64,000 nucleotides of DNA from contig NZ_JAGGKI010000001.1 of NCBI RefSeq assembly GCF_017873605.1, positions 186,001 through 250,000 of the forward strand. The letters are read 5' to 3'. How positions within the stretch are numbered: the first letter of the stretch is position 1; the number at the start of each line of letters is the position of its first letter. Made by a program: the position numbers and the translations under genes. Shown here piece after piece: positions 27,129 through 37,194 of the stretch. The stretch comes from Paenibacillus lactis (lineage in GTDB: Bacteria > Bacillota > Bacilli > Paenibacillales > Paenibacillaceae). The notes under the pieces are model-generated. The model saw only the letters and a program-made list of their open reading frames with translations, had not been told where the DNA came from and did not search any database.

Positions 27129-28733
27129 ATGAAAACGAACAAACGGCTGTCGGCTAAATCCATTCTGTTGCTGCTGCTGAGCATGAGCCTTGTGCTTGTG
27201 ACCGCATGCTCGAAGGGAGACTCCTCAAGCAGCGGAGAAAGCGGGAAAGACGAGAACGGGAACTACAAAGATAAGCTGAAAATTTCCGTAGCAAGCACTG
27301 TTACGGTCAAGGACGGCGATATGGACAACGAGTTCCACAAGTACTGGATGGACAAGTACAACATCGAGTGGGATTACAACTTTGTCGAGTGGGATTCCTG
27401 GGGCGAGAAGCTCCGTCTATGGATCAACTCGGGCGATTTGCCTGATGTGGCTGTCTGGGATTATGTTCACGGCGATGCCATGAACTACATTGATCAGGGT
27501 CTCTTGTACAAATTCCCTGATGACTGGAAGGAACGCTGGCCGAACGTTGCGAAGGCTTACAGCCTGACTGGACTTGGCGATAAGCTGGAAGAACTGACTG
27601 GTGGAACTTACATTCTGCCAAGACCGGTATACTTCGAGAACAAACCAGCTGATCCGCTCACGAACCAGATTGGCGTTATCGCTATTCGCAAGGACTGGGC
27701 AGAAGCAGTCAATTTTGAACTCAAGGATGCTTACACAACGAGCGAACTCATGGAATACGCCCGTCTGGTGAAAGAGAAGGATCCGGGCAAGGTGGGATCG
27801 AAGCTCGTTCCGATTTCCTACAAGCCTGATGATGTCCTGACGAACATCATGATGCCGAACAGCGCACATTCCCGTGTGGAATCGGCGTTCTATAAAGGTG
27901 AGGACGGCAAATACAAGTGGGGTCCGGCAGATCCGGAGACACTTACCGGCCTGAAGCTGGTTCAGGAAGCATACAAGGAAGGCCTTCTGAATCCTGAATT
28001 CTATACCTGGAAGAGCAGTGAAGCCAGCAACAACTTCCGTGTGAACGGCACGGCTGCTGTCATGAGTCTCGGCGGACTGGCTTCCTACCGTCAAGACGTG
28101 GACAAAGACATGAAGAAGAACCTGAATCTGAACAGCGATGACGTTGTTCATACCGCTATCGTCCTTGGCGAAGACGGCAAGTACCGCAATCTGGAGCAGG
28201 TTAACTTCTGGTCCGCCCTGATCTTCTCGCCGGATATCAGCAAAGAGAAATTCGAGCGCGTTATGGACCTTGTTGATTTCTCCGTCACAGAAGAAGGACA
28301 AATGATTCTGAACATGGGCTTTGAAGGAACCGACTGGAAATACGGTGAGAACAAAGAATTGATCAGCCTCCTTCCCGAAGGAACGAGCGTCGGCGACAAA
28401 TATCCTGGTCGCTTTGAAGGTCTTTACTTGCTTGGCGACGATTTCAGCATGATCAACCCTGCAATCAAGCAAGAATACCGTGATACGGCAGTCAAGCATT
28501 ACCAGAACAAAGCGAAGTTCGGCAAGGAAGGCGGCGCGCTCGCTCTGTACGATTGGGATGTCCAGCTGTATGATTCCAAGGCTAAAAACCAGGCAACCTT
28601 CAATTACGCTGAAGAATACACCAACCTGATTCTCCAAGATGGAGATTTGGAAACGAATTGGAAGAAATGGGTTGAGAGCAAGCAATCTCTTGTACAACCC
28701 GTCTTGGATGAACTCAATAACTTAAAAAAGTAA
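27129..28733 (+). CDS. Extracellular sugar-binding lipoprotein
   Basis: 534-residue family 1-like solute-binding protein of the large LplA/YtcQ type. The signal peptide ends in a lipobox LVTAC with cysteine near residue 27, followed by a Ser/Gly-rich linker. ATG with GGGGGTAG upstream. Its place next to a GH3 beta-glucosidase and GH94 phosphorylase mirrors the Listeria innocua cluster whose binding protein takes sophorooligosaccharides; that substrate is inferred, not read from residues. Confidence 0.92.
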   Translation: MKTNKRLSAKSILLLLLSMSLVLVTACSKGDSSSSGESGKDENGNYKDKLKISVASTVTVKDGDMDNEFHKYWMDKYNIEWDYNFVEWDSWGEKLRLWINSGDLPDVAVWDYVHGDAMNYIDQGLLYKFPDDWKERWPNVAKAYSLTGLGDKLEELTGGTYILPRPVYFENKPADPLTNQIGVIAIRKDWAEAVNFELKDAYTTSELMEYARLVKEKDPGKVGSKLVPISYKPDDVLTNIMMPNSAHSRVESAFYKGEDGKYKWGPADPETLTGLKLVQEAYKEGLLNPEFYTWKSSEASNNFRVNGTAAVMSLGGLASYRQDVDKDMKKNLNLNSDDVVHTAIVLGEDGKYRNLEQVNFWSALIFSPDISKEKFERVMDLVDFSVTEEGQMILNMGFEGTDWKYGENKELISLLPEGTSVGDKYPGRFEGLYLLGDDFSMINPAIKQEYRDTAVKHYQNKAKFGKEGGALALYDWDVQLYDSKAKNQATFNYAEEYTNLILQDGDLETNWKKWVESKQSLVQPVLDELNNLKK

Positions 28734-28791
28734 AACAAACAGCTTCAAACTAGAGTTGGCCTGAGGCATTCGCCAGCGGTACAAGTCCTTT

Positions 28792-28828
28792 GAACCCGGT
28801 GTGCAGGATTTCGAATGCAGCCGGGTTC
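28792..28828 (+). terminator. Intercistronic stem-loop after binding-protein gene
   Basis: GAACCCGG (28792-28799) pairs with CCGGGTTC (28821-28828) and is followed by TTGACTT. It sits in the only long gap (252 bp) of the operon, just after the lipoprotein gene. It likely acts as a partial terminator or 3'-end stabiliser giving more binding protein than enzymes. Confidence 0.55.
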
Positions 28829-28985
28829 TTGACTTCTGCCCTGCTCATTCTTCTGAATGAGGAGTTTGCACAACTACATGCCCATCCATGTTTTGTGCAT
28901 GCTCCTGAGAAAGGAGATAGAGACATCAGTCAACCCGTTCTCATTCTATTTATTCTCGTAGATATAAAGAAGTGGAGGGAAATAC

Positions 28986-31145
28986 ATGGACCAGAAGCAG
29001 TTAACCGACCTTTTAACAAAGATGACGCTAGAAGAAAAGATAGCACAGTTGCTGCAGCTTACATCTAATCTCCATGAAGGCACGGAAGATCAGGGTCAAA
29101 TTACAGGGCCCATGGAGGAAATGGGGCTCACCACAGACATGGTCCGTGCCAGCGGTTCGGTTCTCGGTCTGTCAGGAGCCGCTTCGATCATAGCATTACA
29201 ACAGAATTATATGAAGAACAGCCGTCTCGGGATTCCGCTCTTGTTTATGGCTGATGTGGTGCACGGGTTTAAGACCATCTTTCCGATCCCGCTTGCCATC
29301 GGCTGTTCCTGGGATCTCGAGCTTGCCGAGAAAAGTGCAGAAATTGCCGCACGGGAGTCCGCCGTCTCCGGCATCCATGTCACGTTCGCTCCAATGGTTG
29401 ACCTGGTACGGGATCCGCGCTGGGGACGAGTCATGGAAACAACGGGCGAAGACCCGTATTTGAACAGCTTGTTCGCCAGAGCTTTTGTGCGCGGGTACCA
29501 GGGAAGCGCGCTGGCGGAGGATAACGAACGCCTGGCCGCCTGCGTCAAGCACTTTGCCGCGTACGGGGCTGCGGAGGGCGGCCGTGATTACAACACGGTG
29601 GACATGTCGGAGAGACAACTGCGCGAATATTATCTCCCTGCTTATAAGGCCGCACTGGATGAAGGCTGCGAAATGGTGATGGCCTCTTTCAATACCGTTG
29701 ATGGCATTCCTGCTTCCGGCAATGAGAAGCTGATGCGCGGTATTTTGCGTGATGAGTGGGGATTTGACGGGATTCTCATATCCGACTGGGCATCCATTCG
29801 GGAAATGATCGCCCACGGGGCCGCAGAGGATGACCGTGAAGCTGCCTACCGGGCGATGCGCGCAGGCGTCGATATCGAAATGATGACCCCTTGCTACGTC
29901 CATCATCTTCCGAATTTGATCAAAAGCGGGCTCATCGATGAATCGCTGATTGATGAGGCCGTCATGCGTATTCTGCAACTGAAAAACAAGCTGGGATTGT
30001 TCGAAAATCCGTTCCGGGGAGCGGATCCGGAACGGGAGCGCGAGCTGCTCTTCTGTGACGAGCATCGCCAGGCAGCTTACGATCTGGCGGTGAAGTCCAG
30101 CGTCCTGCTAAAAAATAACGGTGTTCTTCCTCTTCAACCTGATTCCAATGTCGCTTTGATCGGCCCTTTTGCAGACCAGGAGGACATCCTCGGATGGTGG
30201 TCCTGTGTCGGCGCCAAAGAAGATGCCGTAAAGCTGGGCACGGCCATGAAAGAACGCATCAGCGGCAAGCTGACCATCACCGCCGGATGCAATTTTGACT
30301 CGATGGACGCAAAGCAGCTGGAATTGGCACTGGACGCTGCCCGTGAAGCGGATGTCATCGTTCTGGCACTCGGCGAAGAATCCGAAATGAGCGGTGAAGG
30401 CGGTTCACGCACGGATATTACGCTGCCGAAAGCGCAGCTTGAGCTGGTTCAACATCTGAAGCAGTTAAACAAGCCTATTGCTGCTGTCATCTTTAACGGC
30501 CGTCCACTGGATCTGCAAGGTATTTTCGATGAAGCGGATGCCGTGCTTGAAGCTTGGTTTCCGGGCAGCGAAGGCGGTGCAGCCATTGCCGATCTGCTGA
30601 TCGGCCGCATGAATCCGTCCGGAAGGCTCACCATGTCCTTCCCGCAGTCCGTCGGTCAGGTTCCGGTTTATTACAACGTCTTTAACACAGGCCGTCCTAT
30701 GGACCCTTCCAAAACCGGCGAACGCTATGTATCTAAATATATCGACAGTCCTAATGAGCCTCTGCTCCCGTTCGGCTACGGCCTGTCTTATACCACCTTT
30801 GAATTCGGTGAGCTTCAATTGTCCAGAAGCGAGATCACAGCAGATCAGCACCTTACGGCGCGGATTCGGGTGACCAATACGGGTGCAAGAACGGGTGTTG
30901 AAACCGTTCAGCTGTATATACGGGATATGACAGGCGAAGTCGTTCGGCCACTGCGCGAGCTGAAAGGGTTCCAACAGCTGAAGCTTCAACCGGGCGAGAG
31001 CAAAATCGCCGAATTCACCATTAGCGAAGATATGCTCCGTTACCATCACAGTGATCTCAGCTTTACTAGTGATCCGGGCCGCTTCCAACTGTTTGTCGGT
31101 CCTAACAGCCGGGATTGCCTGCAGGCTTCCTTTAAGCTTGTATAA
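28986..31145 (+). CDS. bglX: GH3 beta-glucosidase
   Basis: 719-residue glycoside hydrolase family 3 enzyme without a signal peptide, so intracellular. Catalytic nucleophile is D267 in GILISDWASI. Upstream KHFAAYGAAEGGRDYNTVDMS is the conserved substrate-binding stretch. A (beta/alpha)6 sandwich and a C-terminal fibronectin-III-like domain (about 600-719) complete the BglX layout. ATG with GGAGGG upstream. Its Listeria counterpart, encoded beside a 1,2-beta-oligoglucan phosphorylase, prefers sophorose-type beta-1,2 links; that preference is inferred here from context. Confidence 0.93.
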   Translation: MDQKQLTDLLTKMTLEEKIAQLLQLTSNLHEGTEDQGQITGPMEEMGLTTDMVRASGSVLGLSGAASIIALQQNYMKNSRLGIPLLFMADVVHGFKTIFPIPLAIGCSWDLELAEKSAEIAARESAVSGIHVTFAPMVDLVRDPRWGRVMETTGEDPYLNSLFARAFVRGYQGSALAEDNERLAACVKHFAAYGAAEGGRDYNTVDMSERQLREYYLPAYKAALDEGCEMVMASFNTVDGIPASGNEKLMRGILRDEWGFDGILISDWASIREMIAHGAAEDDREAAYRAMRAGVDIEMMTPCYVHHLPNLIKSGLIDESLIDEAVMRILQLKNKLGLFENPFRGADPERERELLFCDEHRQAAYDLAVKSSVLLKNNGVLPLQPDSNVALIGPFADQEDILGWWSCVGAKEDAVKLGTAMKERISGKLTITAGCNFDSMDAKQLELALDAAREADVIVLALGEESEMSGEGGSRTDITLPKAQLELVQHLKQLNKPIAAVIFNGRPLDLQGIFDEADAVLEAWFPGSEGGAAIADLLIGRMNPSGRLTMSFPQSVGQVPVYYNVFNTGRPMDPSKTGERYVSKYIDSPNEPLLPFGYGLSYTTFEFGELQLSRSEITADQHLTARIRVTNTGARTGVETVQLYIRDMTGEVVRPLRELKGFQQLKLQPGESKIAEFTISEDMLRYHHSDLSFTSDPGRFQLFVGPNSRDCLQASFKLV

Positions 31146-31244
31146 ATATATTACAATATCGATTTTTTAAACTACATCACAACTGCCTTGGCATAGCCGC
31201 CGGACTTGGCGGTTACTGCCAGGATAGGAGGAGTGACCTACTTT

Positions 31245-34200
31245 ATGACAACCATTACACAGGATCTGATTCACATTCAGGCGGGCGATCTTTGCTTTAG
31301 TTTCTGGCAAAGCGGTGACTTATATAAAGCCGTAAGCGGAAATACAATGATCAATCAGCTGATCTCCAGTCCGCTGGACGGCTCCATGAACAATATCTAT
31401 TTGCGAATTCACAATGAAGCGGGCATAACCAGTTATCCCCTGCTCGGTATTCATTCCTCCAGTAAAGTAAGCACGGGAAAAGGAATGATCGTCTGGGAGG
31501 GTACAGCGGAAGACGTGGAATACAAGGTTTCGTTCGTACTCCAGCCGGAGGGCATCTGGTTCTGGGATGTTCAGACCCGTGGACAAGGCCAAGTCATTGA
31601 CATCATCTACGGACAGGATGTAGGAATTGCTGACATTGGAGCGGTTCGCAGCAATGAAGCTTATCTGTCCCAATATATTGATTACCGCGTCTTTGAGCAC
31701 AGTGAACAGGGTTATGTGGTATGTTCCCGCCAAAACCAACCCCAAGGCGGTGCCTTCCCTTATCTCCAGCAAGGTTCACTTTCGGGAGCTTCAGCATATT
31801 CAACGGACGGCTTTCAATTCTTCGGACTTTCGTACAAGGAAACGAACACGCCGGTCTCCCTGAATCAGGAGAAACTGGCCTGTGAAGTGTACCAATATGA
31901 ATTTGCCTATACCGGACTCCAGTCTGAACAGAAGACCTTGAACGGTGAAGAGCGTTTTGTATTTTATGGCCTCTTTAAAGGAGATCACCCGGCTGCTGTT
32001 GAGGAGCTTGAATACTTAACGGAGGTTCAGCAAGCTTGGCAGTCCTATGAGAATCAGACTTCCAAGCATAAGCTCGAGCCCCTCCCCGCCACTCGTCTTA
32101 AACCGTACATCGGCGAACCGCTGCAAGCGCTCGAGTTGTCCGAAGAAGAAATCAGTGCGCGTTTTCCAGTAGGCAGCAGACATCAGGAGGAGCGAAATCA
32201 GGGTAACCTGCTGGCTTTCTTCACAGATACCTATGAACATATCGTTCTGAAGCAAAAAGAAATGCTCGTTGAACGCCCGCATGGGCATATTCTGTTGAGC
32301 GGCGACAACCTGAAGCTCGGTGCTGAAGTGATGGCAACTACCTCTTTCATGTACGGCATCTTCAACTCCCATGTCGTGGTTGGCAACACGAATATGAATA
32401 AAATGATGAGCAATTCCCGCAGCGCACTCAATGTGCCAAAAACGTCGGGCCAGCGGATTTATGTAGAAAAGGACGGAACGTATCATCTGCTGACGATGCC
32501 GTCTATGTTCGAAATCGGCTTTAACTATGCTCGCTGGTACTATAAAACGGAAGACGACATGCTGATCATTACGAACTATACGGTGCTGGATGCCCCCGAA
32601 GTGCGGCTGCATGTCCGATCGGAGAATGGAATCCCGTACAATTATCTAGTCACGAATCATGTGACGATGAACGTTAATGAGTACGAAACTCCGGTACACA
32701 TGACAGAAGAAGCCGGAGTGCTGACGTTCCACTCCGATACGAATCCTGTATCGGCCAAAGCTTATCCGGAATTGCAATACCGCCTTTGGGTTGACGGTGC
32801 AAAGGTAACGGTTGGAGATGAAACGACGATGGCTGACGGTGTGGCACCGGGCTCCTCTTCCCTGGTAACCCTCCGTCTGGATCGCACAAGCGATTGGACA
32901 CTTACGATCCAAGGCCTGCTGGAGGGCAAGACCATTCCAGACCGGCCGCGCAGCGCATCCGAAGAAATCATTCGTTACCGCGAATACTATCGCCGCGTCA
33001 TGAACGGCTTCCATCTCTCGCGTCCCGGAGATGATGCAAATTCATTATTCAAAGTAAACGCACTAGCCTGGTGGTATACGCATAATATGTTCGTCCATTA
33101 CTCGTCTCCTCACGGCTTGGAGCAATACGGAGGCGCAGCCTGGGGAACACGTGATGTCTGTCAGGGACCTGTCGAATATTTTATGGCTACACAAAAATAT
33201 GAGCAGGTGAGAGATATTCTCAAAATGGTATACTGTCATCAATACGAGGATGGCGGAAACTGGCCGCAATGGTTTATGTTTGACCGGTATTTCGCCATAC
33301 AGCAGGAAGAGAGCCACGGCGACATCATTGTATGGCCGCTGAAAGTACTAAGCGACTATTTAACGGTCACGCAGGATTTCAGCATCCTGGATGAACAAGT
33401 TCCTTATACTTTGAAGCATTCTTTCCAGTTCACGGAGAATAAAGCGTCGATTCTGGAGCATGCCAAAAAAGAAATCGAATATATACGCAGTCATTTTCTG
33501 CATGATACCCATCTATCCTCCTACGGAGACGGTGACTGGGACGATACCCTCCAGCCTGCCAATGCGCAGCTTAAGCAGTTTATGGTCAGCAGCTGGACAG
33601 TAGCCCTGACTTATCAAACGATGAAGCAGCTCTCTACAGCTCTGCAATCGTTTGATCAAGAACTGGCAGACACAATATCTGATATTGCAGCAAATATCGG
33701 GCAGGATTTCAAGAGGTACATGCTGAACAATGATGTTATACCTGGATTCCTCTACCTCGAGGATCCGGAACAACCTAAGCTTATGTTACACCCTGAGGAC
33801 CAGGACACCGGTATACAGTACCGGCTGCTCCCCATGACCCGCAGCATGATTGCCGAACTCCTCGAACCGGAGCAAGCCCGTTCCCATTACGAGCTTATTC
33901 AGAGTACATTGCTGTTCCCGGACGGCGTGCGTCTGATGAACCGTCCAGCCTCTTATAAAGGCGGCGTTAGCACACATTTTAAGCGGGCGGAACAGGCTTC
34001 CAATTTCGGGCGCGAAGTAGGCTTACAATATGTCCATGCCCATATCCGTTACATCGAAGCGATGGCGAAGCTTGGACATGGAGAGGATGTATGGAAAGGG
34101 CTTGAAACGATTAACCCTGTCGGTATCCAAGAGGTGGTACCGAATGCGGCAATTCGCCAGAGCAATGCTTATTTCAGCAGCTCTGACGGCAAGTTCAATA

Positions 34201-34595
34201 CCCGCTACGAGGCTCAAGAGCATTTTGATGACTTGCGCAGCGGAAAAGTGGAGGTCAAGGGCGGCTGGCGAATTTATTCCAGCGGACCGGGGATCTACAT
34301 GAACCAGTTAATTTCAAACGCCCTCGGCATCCGTCAGGATCGCGGCGACCTGGTATTGGATCCGGTTATACCCGTCAGCATGGACGGACTTCATTTTGAC
34401 TATGAATTCGCCGGCACCAAGGTAACCTTTATCTACCACGTTACGGGCAACAGCATCAGCCGCGTTGTGATGAACGGGACCGAGCTGACAGCTGAGCGTA
34501 TCACTAACCCTTACCGAGAAGGCGGTCTACGCGTTTCCAGACAGCAATTCGAACAGATGATTCAGGGACGGAACAGGATTGAAATCTTCATGTAG
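31245..34595 (+). CDS. GH94-type 1,2-beta-oligoglucan phosphorylase (probable)
   Basis: 1116-residue cytoplasmic protein of the glycoside hydrolase 94/GT36 type. The segment GDGDWDDTLQPAN at 761-773 corresponds to the GH94 catalytic aspartate region, and the N-terminal half is a long beta-sandwich domain. Size and domain order match the about 1,120-residue Listeria innocua 1,2-beta-oligoglucan phosphorylase. That enzyme releases glucose 1-phosphate from sophorooligosaccharides, unlike the about 800-residue cellobiose phosphorylases. ATG at 31245 with GGAGGAG 11 nt upstream; an upstream extension to 31206 is unsupported. Followed 48 bp later by lacI. Confidence 0.8.
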   Translation: MTTITQDLIHIQAGDLCFSFWQSGDLYKAVSGNTMINQLISSPLDGSMNNIYLRIHNEAGITSYPLLGIHSSSKVSTGKGMIVWEGTAEDVEYKVSFVLQPEGIWFWDVQTRGQGQVIDIIYGQDVGIADIGAVRSNEAYLSQYIDYRVFEHSEQGYVVCSRQNQPQGGAFPYLQQGSLSGASAYSTDGFQFFGLSYKETNTPVSLNQEKLACEVYQYEFAYTGLQSEQKTLNGEERFVFYGLFKGDHPAAVEELEYLTEVQQAWQSYENQTSKHKLEPLPATRLKPYIGEPLQALELSEEEISARFPVGSRHQEERNQGNLLAFFTDTYEHIVLKQKEMLVERPHGHILLSGDNLKLGAEVMATTSFMYGIFNSHVVVGNTNMNKMMSNSRSALNVPKTSGQRIYVEKDGTYHLLTMPSMFEIGFNYARWYYKTEDDMLIITNYTVLDAPEVRLHVRSENGIPYNYLVTNHVTMNVNEYETPVHMTEEAGVLTFHSDTNPVSAKAYPELQYRLWVDGAKVTVGDETTMADGVAPGSSSLVTLRLDRTSDWTLTIQGLLEGKTIPDRPRSASEEIIRYREYYRRVMNGFHLSRPGDDANSLFKVNALAWWYTHNMFVHYSSPHGLEQYGGAAWGTRDVCQGPVEYFMATQKYEQVRDILKMVYCHQYEDGGNWPQWFMFDRYFAIQQEESHGDIIVWPLKVLSDYLTVTQDFSILDEQVPYTLKHSFQFTENKASILEHAKKEIEYIRSHFLHDTHLSSYGDGDWDDTLQPANAQLKQFMVSSWTVALTYQTMKQLSTALQSFDQELADTISDIAANIGQDFKRYMLNNDVIPGFLYLEDPEQPKLMLHPEDQDTGIQYRLLPMTRSMIAELLEPEQARSHYELIQSTLLFPDGVRLMNRPASYKGGVSTHFKRAEQASNFGREVGLQYVHAHIRYIEAMAKLGHGEDVWKGLETINPVGIQEVVPNAAIRQSNAYFSSSDGKFNTRYEAQEHFDDLRSGKVEVKGGWRIYSSGPGIYMNQLISNALGIRQDRGDLVLDPVIPVSMDGLHFDYEFAGTKVTFIYHVTGNSISRVVMNGTELTAERITNPYREGGLRVSRQQFEQMIQGRNRIEIFM

Positions 34596-34643
34596 TCTGC
34601 AATCCCGCCAGGGATTGGTTTATGAACGAAGGAGCGAGCAAAA

Positions 34644-35618
34644 TTGGTAAGTATTAAGGATATCGCAAAAAAAGCCGGTGTTTCGATATCGACCGTATCT
34701 TATGCCCTCAACGGCAGCAGTAAAGTGACGGATGAGACGAGCTCTCGAATTTTGGCCATCGCTCAGGAACTGAACTATATACCGAATGCGGCAGCCAGAA
34801 CGCTTAAAAAGCGAGAGTCCAAAATCATAGGCGTCTTTCTGACGGATTTCAAAGGAGAAGTGTACGGAGATCTGCTGGATGGCATGAAGGAAGTCGCCAA
34901 CACGCAAGGCTATGATCTGATTGTATGCAGCGGCAAGCAGTCCCACCGAATGCTTCCCGAGCGGATGATTGACGGTGCCATTATTCTTGATCAGGCCTTC
35001 GAAAGCGAAGAGCTGCTGGAATATGCGGATCGCAATCACAAAATCGTTGTTTTAGACCGCGAGCTCGATCACAAAAACATCAATCAGGTGCTTCTAGACA
35101 ATAAAGCAGGCGCTACGCTCGCTATGGAATATTTGATCGAACGCGGGCATCAGAAGATGTATATCGTTACCGGTCCGCCGGGATCCTTCGACTCCATGCA
35201 GAGAATGAAGGCCGTTAAACAGGCCCTGGACCGGGTAGATCACATCGAGTGGATCGAAATCGAGGGAGATTTCAAGAAAAGCGGCGGTGAAAAAGCGGCT
35301 AAACAAATCATAGCGGACTATAAGGATCCGGTAGCCGTATTCTGCCTAAATGATGAGATGGCCATCGGGCTTTGCAACCAAATAACCGAAAATTCTTCTC
35401 TGGTCATTGGCGAGCAGATTCATTTAATCGGCTTTGATAATATTGAGCTGACCCGCTATATGCAGCCGCGCTTGGCAACGATCGATTACTCCAAACGCAA
35501 GTGGGGGGCCCTTGCAGCCGAGCAGCTGATCAAGTTGATCGCTGGGGATACCGTTGAGAATGAACGCATCTACGTCACCCTGGTCGAAGGCGAATCGGTT
35601 GGATACGCCGTCAAATAA
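34644..35618 (+). CDS. LacI family transcriptional repressor
   Basis: 324-residue regulator. The N-terminal helix-turn-helix VSIKDIAKKAGVSISTVSYALNGSSKVTDETSSRI and hinge NAAARTLKKRES are textbook LacI, followed by a periplasmic-binding-protein-like effector domain. TTG start with GAAGGAG upstream. As last gene of the operon it probably senses an imported beta-1,2-glucooligosaccharide and binds the TATCGAA palindrome at 24231-24248. Confidence 0.92.
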   Translation: MVSIKDIAKKAGVSISTVSYALNGSSKVTDETSSRILAIAQELNYIPNAAARTLKKRESKIIGVFLTDFKGEVYGDLLDGMKEVANTQGYDLIVCSGKQSHRMLPERMIDGAIILDQAFESEELLEYADRNHKIVVLDRELDHKNINQVLLDNKAGATLAMEYLIERGHQKMYIVTGPPGSFDSMQRMKAVKQALDRVDHIEWIEIEGDFKKSGGEKAAKQIIADYKDPVAVFCLNDEMAIGLCNQITENSSLVIGEQIHLIGFDNIELTRYMQPRLATIDYSKRKWGALAAEQLIKLIAGDTVENERIYVTLVEGESVGYAVK

Positions 35619-35716
35619 TTTAACAGTACTAATATAAATATCTAAAGAGGGGTGTCCCAAAAGAAAATTTGGAACCCCCACAGCAATAAAGTAGGATGGT
35701 ATTCGAAAGAAATTAA

Positions 35717-35747
35717 GGAGCTAAGCGATTTATTCTCGCTTAGCTCC
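35717..35747 (+). terminator. Intrinsic terminator of the glycan operon
   Basis: Perfect 12-bp stem GGAGCTAAGCGA (35717-35728) with complement (35736-35747), 7-nt loop, followed by TTGTCTTTT. Lies 100 bp after the lacI-type stop. Confidence 0.85.
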
Positions 35748-35853
35748 TTGTCTTTTGGCGTCGACGGAGGCATTGACGACTTGAAATTCAGCAGGCCACC
35801 CGGCCTGCTCTCTATCCAACCTTATTAGCATTCGTCTTGCTTGAAGCAATCAC

Positions 35854-37128
35854 TTATAGCGGCAGGGTTTCCTTCGAAACGCCTCGCTGCCCGTCCACCT
35901 GTAAACGGCCGTCATCACCCAGGATGACGCTGCGGCTGATCCGGGCATGGACAACAAACGAGGCGAATGACAGCACCGCCGTGGCTGCGGCCAGCCAAGC
36001 CACCGGCGTCAATCCGCCGCCGTCATACATCGTGCCCATCGCGTACGGGCCAAGCACCCGCCCGGCTGCCCCCATTCCTCCGGCTACGCCTATGTAGAAC
36101 GGGGCCGCCCGGCCGGCCCGCTCCGATATGAACGCCGGAATCGCCGGCGAGATCAGCATTTCGCCAAGGGTCGCCAGCACCATCGCCAGCACCATGCCCG
36201 GATAGCTGTGCATGGCGACGATGACAAGGTAGGCGGACAAATAGAATAAGGCGCTGACGGCCATCTGGCTGCTCTCCGTCCGGGCGAACCAGCGCTTGAT
36301 CAGCTTGGTTACGGGCTGTGCCGCAAAGATCAGAATGCCGTTAAGCGTCCACAGATAGCCGTAAGCAGTCTTGGACATCCCTTCCGAAATGATGAAGGGC
36401 GACACGCCCGTGTTCCAGATGGAATTGCCGAACCAGAGAAACAGCGAGCCAAGCCCCATATAGAGGTAAATGCGCGTGTGCCCGAGAAGTGCCCATGTCC
36501 CTGGCCCTGCTGCGAGGGGCGCCCTCAGCTTCGGGTGCCGGTCTTCCTGCTGCACGGCGCCGCCATCCAGCTTGGTCAGATAGGACAAGAAGAAGATAGC
36601 GAAGCCGAGCGAGGTCACGCCGTTCAGCACAAAGCTCAAGTGATACGAAATTTCCGCCAGAAATCCGCTCATGGCGGTGCCCAGGGCAACGCCGATATTA
36701 TTCGCTACATAGATCACGTTAAAGAGCTCCCCGCGCCGATCGGCAAACCGGAATCCGATAAACGCCTGGATCGCCGGCATCGATACGGCATTGCAAAAGC
36801 CGATGAAGCCCATCATCGCCACGAACAAGCCCCATAAGCCGTTAATGAACGGCAGGGTGAACAAACCCAGCGCATTCAAGAGGAGAGAGCCCACGATAAG
36901 CCGTTTCACGCCGACCCTGTGATACAAGCCCCCGCCCACCAGCTGACCGGCGATTCCTCCAAGCGATTGAATCAGGATGACGAAGCCTGCATCCTGCATG
37001 CTCCGTCCCAATTCGTCGAACACGTACATCGTGGTGAGCGGCCACATGAGCGAGCCGCCGGCCGAGGCCACGAGACTTGCCACAAGAAAACCTTTTACTT
37101 CCTTAGGGTACTGCTCCAACCATTTCAT
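35854..37128 (-). CDS. MFS drug/solute exporter
   Basis: 424-residue, 12-helix major facilitator of the drug:proton antiporter group. The N-terminus is WLEQYPKEVKGFLVASLVASAGGSLMWPLTTMYV and the motif A-like loop is GGLYHRVGVKRLI (about 64-76). ATG at 37128 preferred (GGGAG 9 nt upstream). The frame stays open to 37185, and an in-frame upstream start cannot be excluded. Substrate unknown. A structured, terminator-bearing stretch lies directly upstream. Confidence 0.83.
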   Translation of the reverse strand: MKWLEQYPKEVKGFLVASLVASAGGSLMWPLTTMYVFDELGRSMQDAGFVILIQSLGGIAGQLVGGGLYHRVGVKRLIVGSLLLNALGLFTLPFINGLWGLFVAMMGFIGFCNAVSMPAIQAFIGFRFADRRGELFNVIYVANNIGVALGTAMSGFLAEISYHLSFVLNGVTSLGFAIFFLSYLTKLDGGAVQQEDRHPKLRAPLAAGPGTWALLGHTRIYLYMGLGSLFLWFGNSIWNTGVSPFIISEGMSKTAYGYLWTLNGILIFAAQPVTKLIKRWFARTESSQMAVSALFYLSAYLVIVAMHSYPGMVLAMVLATLGEMLISPAIPAFISERAGRAAPFYIGVAGGMGAAGRVLGPYAMGTMYDGGGLTPVAWLAAATAVLSFASFVVHARISRSVILGDDGRLQVDGQRGVSKETLPL

Positions 37129-37194
37129 CGTCTCAATCTCCCAGCAGCCTCGCAAGCAGTATTCAGCAGTTAATGCCATGATCATTATCCAAAT

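Noticed and set aside
35640..35760. Possible insertion-sequence end (GGGTGTCCC near 35651)
   Set aside because: No matching opposite end, no transposase fragment and the nearby stem-loop is explained as the operon terminator.
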